Shown: positions 13,121-26,277 of the stretch, piece after piece
Position numbering within the stretch: the stretch's first letter is position 1
Layout of the letters: every line of letters begins with the position of its first letter
Source of the DNA: Collodictyon triciliatum
Taxonomy: Eukaryota; CRuMs
Assembly (NCBI GenBank): GCA_043381765.1
Contig: JBHJMP010000950.1
Span: 1 to 29,921 of the forward strand
Reading direction: 5' to 3'
DNA length: 29,921 nt
Program-made: the position numbers and the translations under genes
The notes under the pieces: generated by a model
What the model was told of the DNA's origin: nothing
The model's input: the letters and a program-made list of their open reading frames with translations, nothing else
The model's database searches: none

Positions 13121-16040
13121 TTACCTGATTTTTCCTACTCTGCATCAACTATTCTAATATTTTTTTTATCTCACATGCCCTACCTTATCAACATTTATCC
13201 GTCAATGTGCACCTTAGAACACTTGGATTACTTTTTCAACGCGTTCTTCTTGTGCGAATGTCTAATGCGAATAACGGCGGTTGGAATGTTAGTATATTCA
13301 CTTTAAACTGGATAAAAAAACGAATAGACTGCGTACCATAGTCACCAAAACTTTTTAAATCGCAGGAAAGTATATCTGCAAGACGGCTGGAACATAATGG
13401 ACGTTGTCATTGTCGTTGTTTCTTTTGTCTGTATGTATTCTCCGATTTAACAATATCCCAGGAAGTAAAAATCGAGAGAATATCTCTAATTTGCATCTCG
13501 ATGTGCTCGCCAGTGATATTATTTTTGTTCAATTTGTATAAACGCATTAGGCCAATTCTTGAATTTTACTGTGGGTGTCATCTTGGCCCGCATATTCCGA
13601 GTTGCTAGATTATTCCGTCTCATCAGAAGAGCAAGAGGACTGAAAATCCTTTTCACCACACTCATGTAACTTTGTTTCATCATCTAGGCACTCCATAGGT
13701 TCTTCAATTTGTGTTATATATATATATATATTTCTCAATTAAACTAAAACAAAAATGAATATCCAAAGGAAAACAATTCCATCCCTTTACAATATTGGCT
13801 CGCTGATGCTGCTAGTCTACTTTATATACTCTGTGATAGGTGATAGATGCGTAGCAATCGACTAATGGACAGCATATTTGCACTGTTATTTTTTTTTATT
13901 ATAGTATAACAAAAAGCTTTGTCAAGTTCTGAACTTACTATTCCAATTGCATAAAGGCATGAATCTCTTTGGTGACGTGCTTTTTGGAAAATCAATCAAT
14001 GAAGATGCCAACTTCAGCTATTTTGGCATTTCGATGTTAACTCTCTTCAGGTATACATTACATGAGTTATTGCTAATTGTCACATGAGCCTACGTATATT
14101 TTGACCGAATCAACAAGTTGGTATTTCCTAGATCAAATATTCGTCTGATATTTCTTTTATATTTCTAGAGTGACCACAGGTGATAATTGGAGCGCTCTAA
14201 TGACTGATTTGAGTGTGAGCCCTCCTGACTGCTCTGAAGAGGAAGGAAATTGCGGGTATATCGACTCACAATCATAAAGTAAATTTGTAATATCCTGAAC
14301 ATGCACACAGTTTTCATCTGATCAATGCATAGGTCGCCCATAACTGCGAGATTTTATCTCATATCCTTTCTTGTCGTCATGACGTTCGGTATTTCAATCA
14401 CATATTCAAACTGCAAAGACAGCATAACGTAGCCACTATCGCATTTGTGTATCTTTAATGTCCACGTATTTAAGGCATTTGGAATGCTTACTAGCGTTAT
14501 TTTTATGTAGTCTTGTTGAACCTATTTATTGCCATCATTTTGGATGTCCTGAATGATAATGCTACAATCCTTATCACTGATGAAGATATTCACACGTAAG
14601 CATTCTGATTCTTATGAATCTACACGAGAACGAGGATACCATTTCAATCGAATTTACGATCACATCTTGACTCACTGATCTGATATTGCCATTTTTCCTT
14701 CTAATTTTTTTTTAAAAAGATTCAAGAGAGTTTGGCGGAAGTATTCGACCCATAGTCCCGAGTTTATTCATAAGGTATTATCGCTCATTTCCTTATAGAT
14801 TTATCTGCAAAGATAAGGAACAAATATTTTGGTGCAGCCTGGTATGCAGTCCCGATAATTTTATATTGAAAGAGCATGCACATGAACATGTAATTTCAAA
14901 CCTTCTCATGTATTTTTTCTTTTATTTTTGTACTGCAGGATTCATTCCTGAACTTCATGATTGAAATCGGCCATCCTATGGGCCTTGGTAAGCTTCTCAA
15001 TCTACATCTTAAATCACACGGTGATATACCAAGGGCGCATACTTGAATAACTAAGCATATACCGGACATATGCCCGTCTTTTGTGTATACCAATAAGCCT
15101 TGATAAATGTTATAGGACGATGGAGCAAGGCAACTACACGTTGGCGAGTTTTATCTCAGCTGAAAATATCCACAAACAAAGATGGGATGATGCATTTTCA
15201 TGAGACACTTCATGCACTGTGCCATCGGCTGTACTATGACGTCGTGTATGTTTGATTTGTTTATATAAGAAGGACTGCTGGTACTTTTACAACACTCAGT
15301 TCCTCGCTCTCAGTGTAACTAAAATTATCAGATTGATGACAACTCATGACTGCGATTTTACGAACAAAATCTAATTTAGCATTCAAGACAAAGTGGTAGC
15401 GAAGGAGATACACCAACAACTTGCTCGACTAATTCCGGTGTCTGATGGCGATTACGAAGACCATATAAAAGCCGTTTGGTGTGTGCATTTTTCCCCTATA
15501 TTTACTAAATCTTTAATTAAAAGTCATGCAAACTTCTCACTCCATCTTCAAAATGATTGTTTCAAAATTTTCCGTCTTGGCATTTCTTTTGCAATACTCG
15601 TTGGTGTGTACTAAAACCTCGGCGCGATTTTCTTTCAGCGCGGCAATCATCATACAATACTATTGGAGGAAGCACAAGCGCGCCCGAAAGCAACATCACC
15701 ATCATCATCACCATCATCATCATCATCATCATCATCACCATCACCATCTGAATCCATCGCAACACCAAGGGGAAGCTCGAAATCCCTTCGCACGAGAGCA
15801 CACGCGCCCCCAGCTGGTCAGCCATCAGCAATCAATCTACGAAGTAAGTCCAAACAACATTATTGAGCTCCAAGGAAGAAAGAACTATACAAGGAAGAAA
15901 ACTGGCTTTAACTGATATCAACATCATCTCCACACCTTCTGCCTCTCTGGTCCAAACTTTTCCGTTTGCTTCCTCACTCGCGCTGACGACACTTCCCATG
16001 CGCACAGATATCCAAGCAGATCCAAAGCGAGGTGTCATAG
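13121..16040 (+). CDS. Voltage-gated cation channel, one six-helix domain with CaV-type C-terminal tail (5' end missing)
   Basis: Exons: 13121 (partial, possibly further into the gap) to 13287, then 13366-13430, 13551-13665, 13769-13839, 13957-14050, 14169-14255, 14333-14388, 14511-14595, 14720-14774, 14939-14987, 15116-15245, 15380-15478, 15639-15843 and 16008-16040; every junction phase fits. Segments: S1 STILIFFLSHMPYLINIY, S2 FFNAFFLCECLMRITAVG, S3 DGWNIMDVVIVVVSFV, S4 RIFRVARLFRLIRRARG with arginine at every third position, S5 NIGSLMLLVYFIYSVIG, pore LTLFRVTTGDNWSALMTDL, S6 FYLISFLVVMTFVLLNLFIA. The tail has TFKRVWRKYS, HPMGLGRWSKATTRW and NKDGMMHFHETLHAL, matching the EF-hand and pre-IQ region after domain IV of CaV channels. 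An IQ-like AAIIIQYYWRKHKRARK and 18 histidines follow. The pore carries Asp at the selectivity position, as in T-type domain IV. The stop is TAG 16038. If the donor at 15844 is skipped, the frame ends at 15915. Confidence 0.85.
15694..15747 (+). repeat. Poly-histidine tract (18 codons CAT/CAC) in the channel tail
   Basis: Eighteen consecutive His codons directly follow the IQ-like basic helix in the same exon. The run mixes CAT and CAC, so it is not a perfectly pure repeat at DNA level. Confidence 0.9.
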
Positions 16041-16628
16041 GCCGCCCATAAACAGTATCATTTCCGCCGCTCCCAGAAAAGGACAGACAGACCGAAACTT
16101 GACAGCATACACAAAGCTGGAAAATACAGTGATATACAACAAACCTATCATATTATGAACCTGTCGCGCAGAGTGAGGCGCGTTGTGATTGAGAAATGAT
16201 GTATGAAAGTATGTGTAAAAGTCAGGTGAACACAAAGCGCCAACTCACCCCAAACGACTCCTTTAGCGTTACTATGAGCTCCAGCCAGTTCATTTTCTTT
16301 TCCAAAACATGGAATTGCACGTCCAATATATACTATAGAAAAACGAAAGACAGAAAAAGAGCCACGGCTGATGCGATGATCGGGCTGCTGGCAGCGGCTC
16401 TTTGGCGCAAAGAAGGGTTCTCTTGAAAACAAAAACTAAGAAATAAAAAAAAAAAATACAAGAAAAAAAGAGGATCGAATAGAAAAGAATAAAGGAAGCA
16501 GCAAAGTCTGTGCGGGTTTCATTCAAGACTCCCTCGAATGCAACAGACGTTTCCATCACAATATCCCAGTTCTCATCGGAACACACCTGCTCCACAGACC
16601 AAACGAAACGCAGCTTATTGCCCGCGTG
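16035..16628 (-). CDS. Possible minus-strand gene between the channel and the TBC gene
   Basis: I do not recognise this one. On the minus strand a run of coding-like pieces with phase-0 joins can be read. From 16628, after a CT-rich tract and an AG, comes HAGNKLRFVWSVEQ, which either stops at a GT at 16586 or runs on to NWDIVMETSVAFEG. At about 16428-16370 lies NPSLRQRAAASSPIIASA. At about 16303-16256 lies NWLELIVTLKESFG before a gtgagt donor. At about 16095-16035 lies FRSVCPFLGAAEMILFMG before a TGA. No clear ATG is visible; the upstream frame would run into antisense of TBC exon 1. The stop abuts the channel stop codon. It could be a real short gene or antisense frames that happen to be open. 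Confidence 0.3.
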
Positions 16629-16640
16629 CTCAGAACACAG

Positions 16641-16676
16641 GAGAGAGAGTGAGAGTGAGAGAGAGAGAGAGAGAGA
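16641..16676. repeat. (GA)n tract immediately 5' of the TBC start codon
   Basis: About 36 bases of GA with two GT interruptions end at the ATG at 16677. On the minus strand it is a CT tract like a splice-acceptor pyrimidine run. Confidence 0.85.
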
Positions 16677-17917
16677 ATGAACACGTCGTCGTCTAGTTTG
16701 TCGGCCCCAAACGGTTCGACTCTGTCCAGTTCTTTTTCAGCAGACTCAGACACGGCCTCGACAAGTCCCTCTGTGCGCTACGATCGCTACGGATTCGCTT
16801 CTGCAGCCACGTATGTACTTTGACCCCCCTGCTTGACTTCTTAAACAGCTGCAAAGGAGGACTTTGGCCAACCCATATCCTGTATGGGATCAGTGACTTG
16901 TGCTTCAGCCGTTAGCATGTCCTTCTAATTGTGGTTCTCTCGTTGTCCTTTGCCACAAAAGACTATCTCCAGCATACATATTACAGTCTCTCTCTTTTCT
17001 TTTTTTTTTTTCTCACTCTTTCCCCCTTTTTCTCTTTGATGAAAGTACTATATTTTCTGCGCAATCTATGAATGGAAGTCATTGACGCTTTGTCTTGAAA
17101 TGCCTCAGAACCGAGTCGCCAAAACCAACAAAGAAAGAGCTGAAGCAAAAAAAGAAGGACGGGGAAACAGAGGCCAGACGGGAGGCCAAGTGGATCAAGA
17201 TGCTGGACGACTGGGACCGCTACTCTGAAAAGAAACCGAAAAAGGTTGAAAATAACACTAATTTGTGTCCGTAATCTAAAACAAGAGAATCAAGCCCGTT
17301 CATCATTAACACAAGTCCATCTAACACATGTACTCATCTCAAAGATATACAATCGGCTTAAGAAAGGCGTTCCTGATAGACTCCGAGCCAAAGTTTGGCA
17401 GCGATTGATACATTTGAGTGCTGTGCTTGAAAGCAACGTTGATAAATTTGCGGCAAGTGCTTATCTTCATTATCTTCATTATCTTCATTCTTATTCTTAT
17501 TATTTTTGCATATTGATTTTGCTATCATTTTGGAGCATTGTTTGTTTGAAAGGTTGAAGCAGCGCAGCGGGGTTACATACTAAGATTCCCGATGATTCTT
17601 TATTTACTAAATATTTCGAATACGTAAAGACTAAGTATAAGTGCATCATTGAATTCTCGTTCCTTTTGATAATTTTTTCATCTTTGTGTGTTTGTGTGTT
17701 TAACTATGTATAGGCTCTATCGGCAATGATTCCATCAAATGAATCAGAAATCGAAAGAGATATTAAGAGAACATTCCCCTCAAACACAATTATCCAACGC
17801 GGAGAACAGTAAGCACCTCTCGCATTTCACGAAAACTGGAATATTTAATCACCTTCACGATTTTTATTTTTGCTTTAACTATCTTTGAATCGAATAAAGG
17901 AAAATTTTTTTACTTTA

Positions 17918-17992
<75 letters not shown>

Positions 17993-19322
17993 GGATATAC
18001 CGAACTGGTTTGTTGAACTTGCATGTATTACCATTTAAACCACTGGTTTGAAANNNNNNNNNNNNNNNNNNNNNNNNNNNNNNNNNNNNNNNNNNNNNNN
18101 NNNNNNNNNNNNNNNNNNNNNNNNNNNNNNNNNNNNNNNNNNNNNNNNNNNNNNNNNNNNNNNNNNNNNNNNNNNNNNNNNNNNNNNNNNNNNNNNNNNN
18201 NNNNNNNNNNNNNNNNNNNNNNNNNNNNNNNNNNNNNNNNNNNNNNNNNNNNNNNNNNNNNNNNNNNNNNNNNNNNNNNNNNNNNNNNNNNNNNNNNNNN
18301 NNNNNNNNNNNNNNNNNNNNNNNNNNNNNNNNNNNNNNNNNNNNNNNNNNNNNNNNNNNNNNNNNNNNNNNNNNNNNNNNNNNNNNNNNNNNNNNNNNNN
18401 NNNNNNNNNNNNNNNNNNNNNNNCGTGGGTTGGTTCTGCCAGGCCTTCCAGAGATTCCCGCGTACATGGCTGCATACGACCGTCTCTTGGAGCAGAATGT
18501 ACCCAAATTATCAAAACATCTGGTAAGGCGAGGACGAGATGTTGTTTTGTGGGCGCATGAATCCATGATTCTTGTATTTTGTTTGCCCTTCCTTTTCTTG
18601 ATTATCAATCATGTTCGCATCAATTAAGCAAACAACCCACGGTGTATCCATTTCATATGCACGTTAGTGCCTACATATCACTCATGATGTTCTTTCAATC
18701 TCTAAAAATTCCTTAATTGTAGACTGATCAGAATATCTTGTCAAGCATGTACAGCCCTCGTTGGTTCATCACTGCGTTTACCATCAGCTTTCCTTTCGAT
18801 TTAGTACATATTGTTACTTGGATTCATCGCTTCGATGCTTTTTAATATGATACTGTTTTTATTTTTCCATTGTTCTTGAGACAGTGACACTAAGGCCGAT
18901 GAAAAATTTTAAAAAGGTTGTACGTATATGGGATATTCTATGGGTTGATGGCAATGTGATGCTGTTCAGAATTGCAATTGCACTGATGAAGACAGTCCAG
19001 GGTTTCCTTTCCCTTTTCCTTTTTCTAGAATCTAGAACTAATCTTTTTAAAAAATATATCGCACATAATTGATGTAATATTGATATTGTAAAAAAAGGAT
19101 TTGGCCATGCACCGGATAAATCATCTCTTTCATTGTTCCCAGTGTATTTACCCCTCGAACTTTTGTCTTTCAGATGACTTGTTGCCTCTCAGTTTTGAAC
19201 GAATTCTGGAGTATCTCAAGGAAATCCCACGGAAGCACCTGGAGCCAAACAAACTGCTTGACGTTGCATTCGACCTTCCCATCACGAAGGAGCTGGTTGA
19301 TGAGCTCATGTCCACGCAATAG
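16677..19322 (+). CDS. TBC-domain Rab GTPase-activating protein (interrupted by a gap)
   Basis: Exons: 16677-16810, 17109-17244, 17345-17452, 17585-17623, 17714-17808, then gap, then 18424 (partial) to 18522, 18723-18803, 18917-19001 and 19174-19322. A Ser/Thr-rich N-terminus leads to RYDRYGF, a motif often found just before TBC domains. Next come AKWIKMLDDWDRY and LKKGVPDRLRAKVWQRLI. IERDIKRTFP is the IxxDxxR motif that carries the arginine finger. After the gap are LVLPGLPEIPAYMAAYDRLL, PRWFITAFTISFPFD and VVRIWDILWVDGNVMLFRIA, the C-terminal TBC helices. The tail has a short helix, LLPLSFERILEYLKEIP, and ends at TAG 19320. The YxQ glutamine finger is expected between the two halves and must lie in or near the gap. 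Family role: it stimulates GTP hydrolysis by Rab proteins in membrane traffic. The donor at 17453 reads GC rather than GT. An in-frame ATG exists about 130 bases upstream. Confidence 0.87.
17918..17992. repeat. (ATT)25 array in a TBC-gene intron
   Basis: Twenty-five pure ATT units lie in the intron downstream of the exon ending at 17808, 61 bases before the second gap. Confidence 0.95.
18054..18423. other. Assembly gap (370 N) inside the TBC gene
   Basis: Unknown bases. At least one TBC exon with the conserved middle of the domain must lie here, since the protein resumes in mid-domain at 18424. Confidence 0.99.
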
Positions 19323-20467
19323 GCTTGTCTTTCAAGCGCTCGTGTTCAAGCTTTGAAACGATGCAAACATGACTCGGGGGTTTTTTTTAACTCATCTTTT
19401 TTTTTCCCACCAATGGCGACTGGGTCGTTGCTTCCCTTCTCTCACAAAGAAAGAAAGAAAGAAAAGAAGAAAAGAAGAAAAGAAGAAAAAAAAGAAGAAA
19501 AGAAGAAAAGAAGAAAAGAAGAAAAGAAGAAAAGAAGAAAAGAAGAAAAGAAGAAAAGAAGAAAAGAAAAAGAAGAAAAACAGAAGAAAAACAGAAGAAA
19601 AAGAAAGAAAAAGAAAGAAAAAGAAAAAAAGAAAAATTACATTTCCAAACGGAAAAACAAAAAAACAATCTCTCAAGAAGCAGACGGTCAAAATAATTGT
19701 ATTCATCATCGCAGGCCCTCGTAGCTACGCCATCAGCATTCAATCTGTGACAAACATTTTCAATCAAAAGCAACGAATCAAAACACAAACACTCTTGCAT
19801 TTATTGAAATGATTTCGAGGCATTTTCTTCTGGGTTGTGTCGATTGGTCTCTGATTCTGTTTATCTTCTTTTCTCTCTTAGTGATATTTTATTCTCTTTC
19901 TTTGTCTTCTATTTCCTCGATAAGTTGAACACACACACACAGACTCCCCGATTCTTCTATTTTGAAGGCAAATAAATAATACACAGATTGATAGACTTGT
20001 CTGTCCGCTCGGCCATTAAAACGATATGCATACGTCGCAATGACAAATCAGGCACATCTTTATATTTCATAGAAGAGAAAAATATAAAAAGAGGAACGAG
20101 CATTGCCCTTCGACAAGTCTTGAAATTGGCCGTTTATTAGAAGAAATAAACAACAAAGTGAATGCACAGACGGAAGGAGTTTGCTCGCAAGACATGTGTT
20201 GCCATTTCATACTCTGCGCGGATGTTGGATTAAGGGTCGCTTCCTTGAACTCAAAAGCCATCAGTCGTCCGTATTGCTTCGGGACGTTGCCGTCTTTGCC
20301 GAGTGCATGCTTGTTGGAGATTCTTTCAAGATGAATGGATGTGAAACGACGCGACGGCCGAGACACGGCAATCAGTCAAGATATCAGCGAGCAATAAGAC
20401 TGGTCCGTTTGCCAGCATTCAGTAGTAGAGGAAAAATATATACATTTTTTTTAAATAGGAATTAAGG
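19323..20467. other. Convergent intergenic region with long purine tract
   Basis: This lies between the TBC stop and the ARMH1-like stop. A nearly pure purine tract of GAAAA-type units occupies about 19441-19640. AATAAA occurs at about 19970 on the plus strand, a possible poly(A) signal of the TBC gene, and a short CA run sits near 19928. A moderately GC-rich island at 20160-20400 is open on both strands for 80 to 100 codons, but I recognise no protein in it. Confidence 0.55.
19441..19640. repeat. Purine-only tract of GAAAA/GAA units
   Basis: Roughly 200 bases of A and G in irregular AAGAAA and AAAAG units, with two isolated C near the 3' part. It is mirror-symmetric in many places. No splice or coding signal is associated. 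Confidence 0.9.
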
Positions 20468-25235
<4,768 letters not shown>

Positions 25236-25616
25236 CGCTTCTTCTCTGCACAGCGGACTTGCTTTTCCCTTTTCCCTTTTTCGCTTTCCTCGTCTTTTCT
25301 TTTTTCTTGGTCGGCCGGCTTCGCGCTCCCTTTTTCGAATAAAACATTATCAATAGAGGGAATCAAACTCCGTGCGTTGAAGCAGAACAACGGACGCAAC
25401 ACCTCCGCGACACACACAGATTCGCACAGGCAGAAAAGAAAAGCACGGTTCTGCAAAAGTGCTGGCTTTGAAAGAAAAGCGGAGGCTAAATACCGTGAGA
25501 ATAGTTCAGTACATTCCACATAAGGACAACGGTTTGTTTAGAGCCTTTTCGCTGGCTGTCAAGCGATTGAAAACACACCCAGCAACAGGCGGCCGGCGGT
25601 CGAGATCAGCAGGAGA
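25236..25616. promoter_or_regulatory. Divergent spacer between the ARMH1-like gene and a small plus-strand gene
   Basis: A 381-base region richer in GC than its surroundings, with a C/T tract at about 25262-25310. It separates start codons on opposite strands, so it probably carries both promoters. No TATA box or other defined element is recognised. Confidence 0.4.
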
Positions 25617-26182
25617 ATGGAGAGACAGGTACTCTTGAAGCCGATCCTGTAGCATTCCTTCATGCTTTCACTTCAACTTCTATTTCTCCAACCATTACTT
25701 TTAACTTTACTGTTCTAGTTCCTATTATTAGCATTGCATGAAGCTTTTCAGTAGAAAAAAAAAGTCCTTTGTCTTGATCCTTTTTCTTCTAAACTGCCTC
25801 AAGTCCTGACCAGGATACCCACCTTCATTTACACAATTCTACAGAAACAAGTTCAAGAAAAATCAAGAGGTTTTGAGGCGGCATGCGACAAGGTTGACAG
25901 CAGCCATCATTCCATGTTTTATAATTCTTACTAACACATCATATTCATGACCGAATATTATTTTTTTTATCTAGCAGTTTTGCCATGCCCAGATACTTAT
26001 GTATTATCTAAGGAGGAGCTGTTGACAACTTATTGTTTGCTTCTTTCCACTTTAATTACTCCTAGTTTGCAGATTTTTGCGAGGCCCTGGATGCAAAAAT
26101 TGTGAAGTATTTCTCGACTTGGCCAGACATCCTTAGCGAAAGAGAACGCAGGGCGTTTGGTGATGTAATATTTAGTGAATAA
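25617..26182 (+). CDS. Possible small protein, 58 residues, three exons
   Basis: Exons 25617-25628, 25845-25892 and 26066-26182 join in phase 0. The product starts MERQKQVQEKSRGFEAACDK and continues FADFCEALDAKIVKYFSTWP, ending SERERRAFGDVIFSE then TAA. It is a charged, helical-looking protein; I do not recognise a family. The first exon has only four codons, which weakens the model. The intron before the last exon contains another open stretch that could be an extra exon. The gene lies back to back with the ARMH1-like gene and ends 95 bases before the NHL gene. Confidence 0.4.
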
Positions 26183-26277
26183 ATTCGGGGAAATAAACTG
26201 CATTACATCGATTCTTGGGCGAGCCTGGCATCCTAGATGGACCACTGTTGCATAACTTTTCCTTATAAAATGAATGG

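Noticed and set aside
12510-13148. Open frames spanning the runs of N
   Set aside because: They exist only because N codons are not stops.
16556-16753. Minus-strand frame beginning SESAEKELDRVEPFG opposite TBC exon 1
   Set aside because: Starts with GTG, not ATG, and overlaps TBC exon 1, whose RYDRYGF motif and correct phase into exon 2 mark it as the real gene.
19353-19812. Lys/Glu/Arg-rich frames over the purine tract
   Set aside because: Simple-sequence translation with no splice or family support.
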